Source: JAGREO01 sp020446285 (GTDB lineage Bacteria; Pseudomonadota; Alphaproteobacteria; Geminicoccales; Geminicoccaceae). Taken from it: a DNA stretch of 64,000 nt. The translations under genes and the position numbers were made by a program. The stretch lies in NCBI GenBank assembly GCA_041398005.1, contig JAWKVP010000003.1, forward strand, positions 310,001 to 374,000, in the 5' to 3' direction. This document shows, piece after piece, positions 1 through 7,739 of this stretch (position 1 is the stretch's first letter; each line of letters opens with the position of its first letter). The notes beneath the pieces are model-generated. The model was not told the origin of the DNA and ran no database searches. It saw only the letters and a list, made by a program, of their open reading frames with translations.

Positions 1-188
1 GCGACATGTGGATTGTTATCAGCAATACAGAAAATCAATGAATTACACATAGGAAGCGCCCTATATGATGATTCTGCGAAAAATCACATTTCGTTATACC
101 GTTTTTGCGTTGCGGCGCGTTTTTCTGTGCGCCACAAAGAAAAGACTTTTTATACCCGCTCGTGGGGCCATGCGGGTCAGGAGCCATT

Positions 189-824
189 ATGACGCATTCA
201 AAGGAATTTGCTTTTCGGGTGCGTTCGCGCCGGAAAGAGCTTGGTTACACGCAAGAAGGGCTTGCCAAAATGCTCGGTATGACCAAGGGCGGCGTGTCTC
301 ATTGGGAAGTGAAGGGCCACATTCCACCTGGCGAGAGGCTGCTCGAACTCGCGGACCGCCTTCATTGCTCGGTCGAGTGGCTGCGCTTCGGGACCGGTGA
401 AGGCGGCGATCGATCCGCTGCCATAGCAGGGGTTGTCTCTGATGGGGGAATCGTCCGAATGAAACGTGACGAAAAAAAAGAAATTGTGCCGCTACCCTCG
501 CTCTTGGCTGGACGCAATGTGCGCGCTTGGCGTGTTCAAACCGCGAGCCTGGCTCCGCGCGTGTCGACTGGTGACATCATCTATACGGCGCCATCATCAT
601 CCGATCTGGACCCAGAAAATTTGATCGGCTCGCTCGCGATTGTCCATTTGGCTGACGGCCGCACGATGCTGCGAGTGATCGAGCCGTCGGCTGAGGTGGA
701 TCGATTCGCGCTCACTGCGCCAAACTTCTCGCCCATTGAAGTCAACCTCGACAGCCTTGAACCTGTCGTCCTGTCCATGCCTTCCGTAGGCCGCTCAATC
801 CTCTTCGGAGCAGATCCCGAGTAA
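189..824 (+). CDS. cI-like phage repressor (XRE HTH plus S24-like domain)
   Basis: A 211-residue regulator with an N-terminal XRE helix-turn-helix at about residues 8-65 (including YTQEGLAKMLGMTKGGVSHWE) and a C-terminal half resembling the LexA/S24 self-cleavage domain. The S24 serine region is recognisable as SLAPRVSTGDIIY. The segment where the catalytic lysine is expected reads GRTMLRVIEP and shows no lysine, so cleavage activity is doubtful. The ATG at 189 is preceded by AGGAG at 179-183; an upstream in-frame start at 105 would add a tail unrelated to the family. It probably maintains lysogeny by repressing the element's early genes. It points the same way as the recombination genes rather than diverging from them. 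Confidence 0.8.
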   Translation: MTHSKEFAFRVRSRRKELGYTQEGLAKMLGMTKGGVSHWEVKGHIPPGERLLELADRLHCSVEWLRFGTGEGGDRSAAIAGVVSDGGIVRMKRDEKKEIVPLPSLLAGRNVRAWRVQTASLAPRVSTGDIIYTAPSSSDLDPENLIGSLAIVHLADGRTMLRVIEPSAEVDRFALTAPNFSPIEVNLDSLEPVVLSMPSVGRSILFGADPE

Positions 825-839
825 GCGTCAGGCGATCGT

Positions 840-881
840 AAATTTATTCGTCAGGGGTTCTCACTGCTGACGAATAAATTT
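840..881. terminator. 15-bp perfect inverted repeat after the repressor gene
   Basis: The arms AAATTTATTCGTCAG (840-854) and CTGACGAATAAATTT (867-881) are perfect complements around a 12-nt loop. The hairpin starts 15 nt after the repressor stop and is followed by a T-rich stretch, which suits an intrinsic terminator for the repressor transcript. A symmetric operator for the adjacent promoter is the alternative. Confidence 0.6.
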
Positions 882-883
882 TG

Positions 884-912
884 TTGCCTTTTTTGTATCA
901 TTTTTTTATACT
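884..912 (+). promoter_or_regulatory. Predicted promoter of the recombination operon
   Basis: A -35-like TTGCCT (884-889), a 17-nt T-rich spacer and a -10-like TATACT (907-912) lie 22 nt upstream of the nuclease start at 935. The match is 4 of 6 and 5 of 6 to the sigma-70 consensus. The 9-mer TTTTTATAC that contains part of the -10 also occurs at 147-155, upstream of the repressor gene. Confidence 0.5.
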
Positions 913-934
913 TTTTGGACAAGTGAGGTATCAC

Positions 935-1804
935 ATGATTATACGCCCGTCATCCATATCGACGTTTCTGGACTGCGCCCGCCGGTGGGTTGCGCAGCAC
1001 ATGGCTGTGGAGGTGCGTGAGGCCGGTTATCGGCTCAACCGATTGCGCTCTCATGTCGGCGCCCCGATCGGCACCGGCGTGCATGGCGGTGCTGCTGTGG
1101 CTCTCGGCGAGAAAAAAGGACGCGAGATGCTTCCGGTCGGCGCTCGAGCTTCAGCTCTTGACGCTTCGGTCTCCGCCTTCGCGACAGCCATAGAGGAATT
1201 GTCTGGCTATTCGAACGGTATGAATTTCGATGCGACGGCTTCTGACCTGCCCATGGCCGAGAAGCAGGTCGTGCGCATGACCAAGGCCTATCTCGATAGT
1301 GTCGATCAGCGACCTACCTTGCAGCCGATGATTATCGAAGAACGGGCAGCCATCGATATTGGCGACGGCTTTGTTCTGTCCGGCCAGGTCGACTCGATCG
1401 TCGGCATCGAGGAAATCGGCCCAGCCAGCGAAATCAAGGATCTGAAGACGACCGGTGCGCGCGGCCTGCCGAACGTCGCCGGGCAGATCGGCTCGTACCG
1501 CATGATCCATGAAGGACATGGCCGTGCGATCGAACGAGCAAGCATCGACTTGGCTAAGCGCGTCCCGATGAAGAAGGCCCAGCCTGACATCCGCTTCTTG
1601 CCTGTCGATCTGGAAGAAGCAGAAAATCTTGCCCGCCTTTCTCTCGTGGAAATCAAACGTACTGTCCGAGCGTTTCGGCAGACGCGAAGTCCCAAGCTCA
1701 TCCGAGCCAACGCCGCCAGCGTGTTTTGCTCGGATCGCTTTTGCCCGGCCTACGGCACGGGATTCTGTCGCACTCCACTTCTCGACCTAGAGGATCGATC
1801 ATGA
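935..1804 (+). CDS. RecB/Cas4-type PD-(D/E)XK nuclease with likely Fe-S cluster
   Basis: A 289-residue nuclease-like protein. The catalytic core is visible as GQVDSIVG followed by EIKDLKTTG, the D...ExK signature of the PD-(D/E)XK fold, at about residues 150-180. One cysteine near the N-terminus (FLDCARRW) and three at the C-terminus (FCSDRFCPAYGTGFC) are spaced as in the Cas4/AddB 4Fe-4S cluster, in which a single N-terminal cysteine joins a C-terminal trio. It probably trims DNA ends for phage recombination. The ATG at 935 follows GAGG at 925-928; an upstream in-frame start at 881 would overlap the hairpin and promoter. Its stop overlaps the next start (ATGA). Confidence 0.75.
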   Translation: MIIRPSSISTFLDCARRWVAQHMAVEVREAGYRLNRLRSHVGAPIGTGVHGGAAVALGEKKGREMLPVGARASALDASVSAFATAIEELSGYSNGMNFDATASDLPMAEKQVVRMTKAYLDSVDQRPTLQPMIIEERAAIDIGDGFVLSGQVDSIVGIEEIGPASEIKDLKTTGARGLPNVAGQIGSYRMIHEGHGRAIERASIDLAKRVPMKKAQPDIRFLPVDLEEAENLARLSLVEIKRTVRAFRQTRSPKLIRANAASVFCSDRFCPAYGTGFCRTPLLDLEDRS

Positions 1805-2835
1805 ACCAGATCTCCGAACACCTTCCGACCGTGCCGCTCGAAATGAGCAATTCATCTGGCGGAAATGTCGTGGTTGCGACCATGAACACGAACATGGGGG
1901 CCAAGCGTGACATCATCCCGCGCGATCTCGGCCGCGTCATGATCCGCATCGAACAGATGGCCGAATATTTTGGGCGCGAGGGCTGGGAATATCGCATCCC
2001 CTTCAAGCGAAGGGACCGGAAGACCGGCGAAGAGTGGACCGAGATCATTCAGGGTCCGACCGTCGGTGCCATCCTCGACATCTGCGGCGCTTATGGGAAC
2101 TGCTCGCTCGGGATCACTGGTGACGAGGATCAGGGTGACGCCTGGGTTTTGACGGCCACGTTCCTCGACATCGAGACGGGCTTTCAGCTGTCGCGCACAT
2201 TCCGCCAATCGAAGGGTCGGAACATTGGCGGCTACGGCGGCGACAAGGGGCGCAAGCTTGATGTCGAATATCAAATCGGTGTCTCGAAGGCTCTGCGCAA
2301 TGTTGGCCGGAATGCTCTGCGCGGCCTGATTGATGCAGCACTCGAAAAGGCCCGCGCACAGCTCGCCGCGAAGATTGAGAAAAAGCCTGACGAATACAGA
2401 GCCAGAATCCGCCAACGGCTTGCCGACTTCAGTATTCAGGCGCGTGATGTCGAGGCCTATTTCGGCTCGAGGATCGACGAAATGTCACCTCCGAAGCTCG
2501 GGCAGGTCATTCGCATGCTGCAGGCCATCGATGACGGCATCATCAAGGCCAGCGAGGCTTTTGGCGTCCATGAAGTCTCGAAAAATGCGACCGAAAAGAA
2601 CAATGAATCTGGACCGACTCAACCTTCCAAAAGCGACGAGCAGGAGGAGGAGGATCGCGAGGAGTCGGCCGACAGCGAGGCGAACACACACCCCACGAGC
2701 GCGCCTGCTGAAAGCGATCCTCCTCCAAAGGACAAGAAGCCCGCGAATACCAGCAAACACAAGGCAGAGCCAAAGCCGGAACCTGACCCCGAACCGCAAA
2801 CGGATGATGACGGCAACGATCTGTTCGGAGAATGA
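1801..2835 (+). CDS. Putative phage single-strand annealing protein
   Basis: A 344-residue protein with a conserved-looking core at about residues 70-200, including LTATFLDIETGFQLSRTF and YQIGVSKALRNVGRNALRG. This layout resembles phage recombination-mediator proteins of the ERF/Sak type, but I do not recognise the exact family. The C-terminal 80 residues are low-complexity and charged (Glu, Asp, Pro and Lys rich), as in tails that recruit partners, and end in DDDGNDLFGE. That acidic end resembles the C-terminal tip of SSB-like proteins. It overlaps its neighbours by 4 bp on both sides, between a nuclease and a Rad50-like ATPase, which supports a role in recombination. The function is inferred from context. 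Confidence 0.5.
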   Translation: MNQISEHLPTVPLEMSNSSGGNVVVATMNTNMGAKRDIIPRDLGRVMIRIEQMAEYFGREGWEYRIPFKRRDRKTGEEWTEIIQGPTVGAILDICGAYGNCSLGITGDEDQGDAWVLTATFLDIETGFQLSRTFRQSKGRNIGGYGGDKGRKLDVEYQIGVSKALRNVGRNALRGLIDAALEKARAQLAAKIEKKPDEYRARIRQRLADFSIQARDVEAYFGSRIDEMSPPKLGQVIRMLQAIDDGIIKASEAFGVHEVSKNATEKNNESGPTQPSKSDEQEEEDREESADSEANTHPTSAPAESDPPPKDKKPANTSKHKAEPKPEPDPEPQTDDDGNDLFGE

Positions 2836-4568
2836 CCATGCACATTTCCATTGAGAATATCCGCACTCTGGCTGACGCCGAGTTCGACCTCTCCGGTGAC
2901 ATCACCCTCATCGGCGGCAACAACGGCGTCGGCAAGTCGACGATTGCCGCCGCCCTTGGCGCGGTCCTTGCGCGTGACGCCAAGCCATTCACCGGCACCG
3001 CACAGCGAGACGGCGAGTGCTTCACCGGCCCGGCAGCCAAGCGCTGCTCGATCGTCATCACAGATGGCGCGGCCAGGTTGCGCGGACTTTGGGCTACGAC
3101 CGGCAGCAACCGCGCTGAGATTGTCGAAGAGGGGGACATCGCCAGCGCGCCGAGGTCGAGCAGGATCGTTGCCGGTCTCGATGGCTTCATGGCGCTGGAT
3201 CAAAAGGGCCGCGCCGAAACTCTGGCGGCTTCGTTCAAAATCGACCCTTTGATTGAGGATCTGGCTGCCGAACTGATCCGCCTCGAACTGGCGACTGATG
3301 ACGACGTGAACCCCAAGGCCGAAAAGATCTGGAAGGTGATCGACCGATCGGGCTGGGATGCAGCGTCCGAGCTCTATGCGGACAAGGCCAAGGAAGCTCG
3401 CGGCGCTTGGAACCGCATCGCCGGAGAAACGTGGGGCGAGAAGAAGGGCGAAGCGTGGGCGCCAGCCGGGTGGCGCGATGAGCTTGACCGTGCGACCGAT
3501 GATGAATTGACCGAGCGCCATCGCAAGGCCAGCGCAGCCGCGGAAAAGGCTGCCCATGTCGTCACCGCGTCGAAAGCACAACGCGAAGAGCTGCAAGAGC
3601 AGGCACGCCAGCCCAAAGATCTCGAGCGACAGCTTGAGGCATTAGATGCCGATGCCAAGGAAGACGCAGCGGAATTGGCGAATCTCGAAGCCCGCCTGAA
3701 GGAGCTGCGTCGACCGGCCTACACCTGCCCGGAATGCAATGCTCATCTCGTGATGAGCCCATCCAACGAGCTCACGAAGGCGCCTGACGATCTCGACGTC
3801 GTCGAAGGATCCAAGCAGGTCGATCAGATCGAGGCGGAGCTCGCCGAAGCCCGCAAGCGTACGCGAGAGAAACAGGTTCGATCCGAAGACCTTGTGAAGC
3901 AGGCGATGGTGGCCCGCGCCGCTTCGGAAAAGTTGAAGAAGCTGAGCGACACCTCCGCCAACCTTCCCGACAGCGAAGAGCTTCGCCTCGCCGAACGGCA
4001 GGCCAGCGCCGACCTGCAGATGTTTCGCAAGAAGGCCGCCGCTGACAAGGAGCACCGTCGTGCGCGCAGCAACAAGATCCTCGCTGACATCCTCAGCCCC
4101 AAAGGACTGCGGATGAAAACGATGGAGGCGAATATCAGCGACATAAACGCAATGCTGGAGGCCAGATCGAAAGGCGTCGGCCTGGGTATCGTCTCCCTTG
4201 GTGACAAGATCGATCTGATGATCGACGGTCGCCCTTATCGTGGTGGGATGTCCAGTAGCGAGCGGTGGTTGGCGGAAGCGCTCCTGCAAATCGTTCTTGC
4301 CGATGCCGAAGATGCCTCACTCGTCATTCTCGACGGTGGTCCACTCGGACATGGTGCCGACATTCTCACCGCAAAGTACCGCGGCGCATTGTTGCGGAAG
4401 GTGTGTCGCGGAGCGCGAACGCCGGTGCTCGTCACCTGCTCGTTCAAGAATATCGATGCCATGCCGGATCTGGCAGCAGCCGGTCTCGGTGTGAGCTACT
4501 GGATCGACGAAAATGGTTCAGTTCAGCGTACCGGCGATCAAGCGGCCATGGCGGAGGCGGCGGAATGA
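2832..4568 (+). CDS. Rad50/SbcC-like ATPase
   Basis: A 578-residue SMC-like ATPase. Walker A is GGNNGVGKST at about residue 35. Two coiled-coil arms (about 215-295 and 325-420) flank a CPEC motif that resembles half of a Rad50 zinc hook. The C-terminal nucleotide-binding half has a signature-like MSSSERWLAEALL and a Walker B-like LVILDGGPLG. The residue after the Walker B aspartate is Gly rather than the usual Glu, so ATP hydrolysis may be slow. No SbcD/Mre11 nuclease gene is adjacent, so the partner may be the upstream Fe-S nuclease or the downstream MmcB-like protein. It starts at ATG 2832, overlapping the previous stop. Confidence 0.7.
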   Translation: MTMHISIENIRTLADAEFDLSGDITLIGGNNGVGKSTIAAALGAVLARDAKPFTGTAQRDGECFTGPAAKRCSIVITDGAARLRGLWATTGSNRAEIVEEGDIASAPRSSRIVAGLDGFMALDQKGRAETLAASFKIDPLIEDLAAELIRLELATDDDVNPKAEKIWKVIDRSGWDAASELYADKAKEARGAWNRIAGETWGEKKGEAWAPAGWRDELDRATDDELTERHRKASAAAEKAAHVVTASKAQREELQEQARQPKDLERQLEALDADAKEDAAELANLEARLKELRRPAYTCPECNAHLVMSPSNELTKAPDDLDVVEGSKQVDQIEAELAEARKRTREKQVRSEDLVKQAMVARAASEKLKKLSDTSANLPDSEELRLAERQASADLQMFRKKAAADKEHRRARSNKILADILSPKGLRMKTMEANISDINAMLEARSKGVGLGIVSLGDKIDLMIDGRPYRGGMSSSERWLAEALLQIVLADAEDASLVILDGGPLGHGADILTAKYRGALLRKVCRGARTPVLVTCSFKNIDAMPDLAAAGLGVSYWIDENGSVQRTGDQAAMAEAAE

Positions 4569-4915
4569 ATCCCCGCGATCTCCCCGGCCTCAGCGAAGAA
4601 GAGCTCGTCGCCCTCGGGCCATGTGCCGTCTGCGGCAAAGGCGTTTTCGAGACCGGTGACCTCACCTTCTACACCTTCGAGACCGCTCGCTATGGCGCTC
4701 ATATGCACGCCATTCGCGAGCGGCAAGGGCTTGGCATGATGCTGCAGAGCGGTCCGCTGGCACGCGTGTTCGCGTCTCATGAACACCTCGCCAAGCAGGT
4801 CGACCATCCCATTCGGTACATCGTCCACGAATGCTGCGCTGCGACGATGGTCCCGCATCCGCTGCAGGTCATGCAGGAACGCAACCCCACGGCTGAGGAG
4901 AACGACGATGCCTGA
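4565..4915 (+). CDS. Small Cys/His-containing phage protein, unknown
   Basis: A 116-residue protein that I do not recognise. It contains a CAVCGK motif near residue 19 and a later VHECCA motif, so a bound metal is possible. Histidines are also frequent in the middle (YGAHMHAIRE). The start ATG overlaps the stop of the ATPase gene (ATGA), and its end overlaps the gapR-like start by 8 bp, so it is translated as part of the recombination operon. No catalytic motif is apparent. Confidence 0.65.
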   Translation: MNPRDLPGLSEEELVALGPCAVCGKGVFETGDLTFYTFETARYGAHMHAIRERQGLGMMLQSGPLARVFASHEHLAKQVDHPIRYIVHECCAATMVPHPLQVMQERNPTAEENDDA

Positions 4916-5153
4916 CGTGCAAGGAGTGACCGGCGATCGCCTGAAATCCTTCATCGAACGCCTCGAAAACCTCGAGGAGGAAAAGCGCGAGCTTGGTGAG
5001 CAGATCAAGGAAGTCTTTGCCGAGGCCAAGGGCGATGGGTTCGACGTAAAAGCCATACGCCAGCTCCTCCGACTGCGGAAGATGAAACCGCACGATCGCG
5101 TGGAGCAGGAGGAAATTCTTGATGTGTACAAGGCCGCCATCGGGATGCTGTGA
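4908..5153 (+). CDS. GapR/DUF2312-family DNA-binding protein
   Basis: An 81-residue protein that spans nearly the whole GapR (DUF2312) family length. Recognisable features are LKSFIERLENLEEEKREL, then EVFAEAKGDGFDVKAIRQLL, and a final helical segment ending EEILDVYKAAIGML. Family GapR proteins form coiled-coil clamps on overtwisted, AT-rich DNA and support replication in alphaproteobacteria. Here the gene lies within a phage recombination operon, overlapping both neighbours, so it is an element-borne paralog rather than the host copy. It may constrain supercoils during element replication or recombination, or interfere with host GapR; both ideas are inference. Confidence 0.8.
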   Translation: MPDVQGVTGDRLKSFIERLENLEEEKRELGEQIKEVFAEAKGDGFDVKAIRQLLRLRKMKPHDRVEQEEILDVYKAAIGML

Positions 5154-5947
5154 TGAGAGCGACCGACATACGGGCAGCGCTTCGGCAGTATTTCGCGCCG
5201 CCTGAATGGGAGCTGGCATTCGAGGTGCGCAATGCCGCTGGATTCCAGGGCAACCGCTCGGCTGATGCGATCGCCATGAACACCTGGCCGTCGCGCGGGC
5301 TGACCCTGAACGCGATCGAGATCAAGGTCTCGAAATCGGATCTCAAGCGTGAGCTCAAGGCGCCTGACAAGGCCGAGGGCGTCGCGCAATTCTGTGACTT
5401 TTTCTGGTTGGCGGTGCCGAAGGGGCTGGCCGAAGGAGAGATGATCCCGGATGCTTGGGGAATTCTCGAGATCGATCAAGGGCGAGCTCGCATCAAGAGG
5501 CAGGCGACCAAAACGCCATCGTCAGAGCCTCCACGCGGCTTCTGGGCGATGTTCCTGCGCAGCCATGGGAGGATTGCCCACGACGACTCCGCATCGCTCC
5601 TCGAACAGCAACAGCGCAAGCAAGACGCTGAATTTCGCGAGCGCGTGAAGCGCGAAGTCGAGCGGACCGTCAACCAGCGCACCAGAGAGTTTGCCGATCG
5701 AAAGCGAGAAATCGCCATCGTCGAGCACATTGTCGGTGATCGCTTGTGGGGTGGTGACGAAGCGCTCGCTTCGGCCATCAGGGCAGTTCACGAAAGCGGC
5801 GTTGCGCGCACCTACCATTCTCTCAGACATCTCACCGAATCTCTCGAAAAGATGGCCGGCTCAATCCATCAGGCCATCGCCGACCTCCACATCCCGGACG
5901 AAGACACCGTCAAGGCCGATGTCAAAAAAGCTAAGGAACTCCAATGA
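5153..5947 (+). CDS. MmcB-like PD-(D/E)XK nuclease-fold protein with helical tail
   Basis: A 264-residue protein. The first 110 residues look like the MmcB DNA-repair family: SADAIAMNTW supplies the acidic residue and NAIEIKVSKSDLKRELK the ExK motif. The later CDFFWLAVPKGLA and PDAWGILEID match the family's core strands. The rest (about 140-264) is strongly helical and charged, probably coiled coil. MmcB is an SOS-linked repair protein in Caulobacter; this copy is longer and element-borne. The ATG at 5153 shares its A with the previous stop (TGATG); a GTG three bases earlier is possible. It probably handles DNA substrates with the neighbouring recombination proteins. Confidence 0.65.
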   Translation: MRATDIRAALRQYFAPPEWELAFEVRNAAGFQGNRSADAIAMNTWPSRGLTLNAIEIKVSKSDLKRELKAPDKAEGVAQFCDFFWLAVPKGLAEGEMIPDAWGILEIDQGRARIKRQATKTPSSEPPRGFWAMFLRSHGRIAHDDSASLLEQQQRKQDAEFRERVKREVERTVNQRTREFADRKREIAIVEHIVGDRLWGGDEALASAIRAVHESGVARTYHSLRHLTESLEKMAGSIHQAIADLHIPDEDTVKADVKKAKELQ

Positions 5948-6276
5948 CTGAGACGAGCACCGAATCCGATTCCTGCGATTGCGAACAATGCCAAATTCTT
6001 CGCCTGGCGAAGAGGCTTGTATCCAACCATCCAAATTTGGACGACCTGCCTGATTCTGAAGTCAAGATCGATTGTGCCATGGTCATGACGGCTGATCTTC
6101 TCGCCGCGTCCATCGTCAAGATCGTCAAGGAAATCTCGCCGGATGCAAACGACCGGTTCTCGCTGGTTGCTCAGTTGATGAACGCAATGATGGAAGCCGT
6201 CAGGCCGGAGAATATACCAAATTCGACGTTTGCGATGCCCACTGCGAAGAGCGCATCGCCAATGACGACCCACTGA
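5944..6276 (+). CDS. Small acidic phage protein, unknown
   Basis: A 110-residue protein that I do not recognise. The N-terminus has a CDCEQCQ cysteine cluster near residue 13, and the remainder is predicted mostly helical. It is the last gene of the overlapping recombination block, starting within the stop of the MmcB-like gene (ATGA). A 25-nt gap separates it from the excisionase-like gene. Confidence 0.6.
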   Translation: MTETSTESDSCDCEQCQILRLAKRLVSNHPNLDDLPDSEVKIDCAMVMTADLLAASIVKIVKEISPDANDRFSLVAQLMNAMMEAVRPENIPNSTFAMPTAKSASPMTTH

Positions 6277-6301
6277 CCAAAGGTCGGAAGGGAGACAATC
6301 A

Positions 6302-6580
6302 ATGCAGAATGAACGTCCTCTCACCGCAGAACAACTGGCTGAACGCTGGCAGACCACGCCTCGGAACATCCGGGCCAAGTGCGCCGCTGGAGAAATCCCG
6401 GCTTTTCGAATCGGGAAAGCATGGCGCATACCGAGAGCCGTGGTCGAGGAGCGGGAGGAAAGCGCATGTACCGACTCACATGGTATCGAGGGAAATGGGC
6501 CGCGACATGGCGAGAAGACGGCGTCACCCGGCGCCGCAGTCTCGGCACAGAGAATCGTGCTCTTGCGGAACAACGCCTAG
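6302..6580 (+). CDS. Excisionase-like helix-turn-helix protein
   Basis: A 92-residue protein whose first 50 residues match the winged-helix excisionase/MerR-like pattern: LTAEQLAERWQTTPRNIRAK, then GEIPAFRIGKAWRIPRAVVEE. Such proteins steer tyrosine integrases towards excision. The last 40 residues (after EESACTDSHG) are low-complexity and overlap the integrase gene by 115 bp in another frame, so the functional domain is likely only the N-terminal part. A purine-rich GGAAGGGAGA lies about 6 nt before the ATG. Its place directly before the integrase fits an xis gene. Confidence 0.7.
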   Translation: MQNERPLTAEQLAERWQTTPRNIRAKCAAGEIPAFRIGKAWRIPRAVVEEREESACTDSHGIEGNGPRHGEKTASPGAAVSAQRIVLLRNNA

Positions 6581-7413
6581 CTGACGCCATTGGAGCGCTA
6601 CAGCGTCACGGTGAGACTGTCGCCGAAATCATGGAAGCCTATCTTGCCGATCGGAAACGCATTGTCGCCGACCATGAGCGGCTGACAAACGCCTGGAAGC
6701 GCCTCCACCCCACATTCGGCGCGCTCCGACCTGACCAGATCACCCGAGAGCTGTGCCAGCAGTATCGCGCGATGCGAAAGGTCAGCGATGGGACGATCCT
6801 CAAGGAGCTCGGCACGCTCAGAGCTGGCATTCGATGGTTCGATCCGACGGCAAAAGCCATTTTTGAAATGCCGAGCACACCTCCCGCTCGCGATCGGTTC
6901 TTGTCCCAGGACGAAGCCCGAGCCCTCGAAGCCGCGTGCCGGCAGCCGCACGTCCGGCTTTTCGTTGTCCTGGCGCTGACCACGGCCGCGCGGAAACAAG
7001 CGATCTTCGATCTGGTCTGGGACCGTGTGGACTTTGATCGCGGCATCATTCGGCTCGCCACCGGCGAAGGCAGGATGAAGGGCCGCGCTGCCGTACCTCT
7101 ACATGACAAAGCTCGGCCGCTTCTCCTCGAAGCACGAAGAGCCGCAGTCTCGGATTATGTGATCGAGGTCGCCGGCAAGCCGATACGATCCATTCGCACC
7201 GGCTTCGACGCAGCATGCGCGCGAGCCAATCTACGCGGCGTTACACCTCACGTCCTTCGGCACACGGCAGCGGTGTGGATGGCCGAAGGTGGCACTCCGA
7301 TGAGCGAGATTGCCCAATATCTCGGGCACTCGGACTCCAGGATCACGGAACGTGTGTATGCCCGCTATTCGCCAGACCACCTGCGCCGCGCCGCCGCCGC
7401 TATCAGGTGGTAG
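6466..7413 (+). CDS. Tyrosine-recombinase integrase
   Basis: A 315-residue site-specific recombinase. The catalytic domain carries the expected motifs: an arginine within LTTAARKQAIFDLVW (a variant of the usual TGxR), then HVLRHTAAVWMAEGG, then the LGHSDSRITERVYARYSP segment with the nucleophilic tyrosine. The N-terminal part (residues 1-60) resembles an arm-binding domain and about 60-130 a core-binding domain. The ATG at 6466 is preceded by GGAGG at about 8 nt; a start at 6379 in the same frame would add an unlikely basic leader. It lies directly before the tRNA-Val fragment, its presumed attachment site. Confidence 0.9.
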   Translation: MYRLTWYRGKWAATWREDGVTRRRSLGTENRALAEQRLADAIGALQRHGETVAEIMEAYLADRKRIVADHERLTNAWKRLHPTFGALRPDQITRELCQQYRAMRKVSDGTILKELGTLRAGIRWFDPTAKAIFEMPSTPPARDRFLSQDEARALEAACRQPHVRLFVVLALTTAARKQAIFDLVWDRVDFDRGIIRLATGEGRMKGRAAVPLHDKARPLLLEARRAAVSDYVIEVAGKPIRSIRTGFDAACARANLRGVTPHVLRHTAAVWMAEGGTPMSEIAQYLGHSDSRITERVYARYSPDHLRRAAAAIRW

Positions 7414-7425
7414 ACAGTGCTTCCT

Positions 7426-7439
7426 TGTTCAATTGAACA
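7426..7439. repeat. Perfect 14-bp palindrome between int and att
   Basis: TGTTCAATTGAACA is its own reverse complement and lies 13 nt after the integrase stop, about 90 nt before the tRNA fragment. It could be a binding site for integrase, excisionase or a host factor, or a small hairpin at the end of the int transcript. No function is demonstrated. Confidence 0.4.
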
Positions 7440-7530
7440 CCCTCCAACGACATTTTCGACCGAACCAGCCTTTCAATGCCCCGTAGGCAGTGCGCTTTTC
7501 CGCGGATTTCCTAGATTTCCGGCAAGCGCG

Positions 7531-7580
7531 CTGTTTTCACACGGCAGGGGTCACAGGTTCAATCCCTGTCGCGCCCACCA
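7531..7580 (+). other. tRNA-Val(CAC) 3' fragment, probable attachment site
   Basis: The segment can be folded as the 3' half of a tRNA. The anticodon stem is CTGTT/GGCAG around loop TTCACAC (anticodon CAC), with a 5-nt variable region. The T stem is ACAGG/CCTGT around TTCAATC, and the acceptor strand CGCGCCC is followed by A and an encoded CCA (7578-7580). No D arm or 5' acceptor strand precedes it. This is what integration at the 3' end of a tRNA gene leaves at the distal end of the element. The intact tRNA is expected upstream, outside the window. Confidence 0.75.
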
Positions 7581-7739
7581 TCTTCCTTCCGGGAGCAATT
7601 GGATCCCATGCGGGATTTCCTTCATCCTGTTTGTGCGGTGGAAACCCGCAGTTAAGTTCTTGCGGTCATGATTGCCGTCGCCGCGCGTTCTTCAGGGCGC
7701 GGCATCTGTCGATTCAACCGTCCTGCAGGCCGCAGATCC

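Larger units (their letters stand above)
1..7580. mobile_element. Right end of an integrated phage-like element
   Basis: The segment carries a cI-like repressor, a block of overlapping recombination genes, an excisionase-like protein and a tyrosine integrase, all on the plus strand. It is followed at 7531-7580 by a partial tRNA-Val. A tRNA 3' fragment just past an integrase is the usual signature of an attachment site created by integration into a tRNA gene. After 7580 the genes are ordinary chromosomal ones such as NAD synthetase. No structural, lysis or conjugation genes are visible, so whether this is a full prophage, a remnant or another integrative element cannot be decided. The left boundary lies outside the window. 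Confidence 0.85.

Noticed and set aside
7490..7580. Complete tRNA-Val gene
   Set aside because: No D arm or 5' acceptor strand precedes the anticodon arm, so only the 3' half is present.
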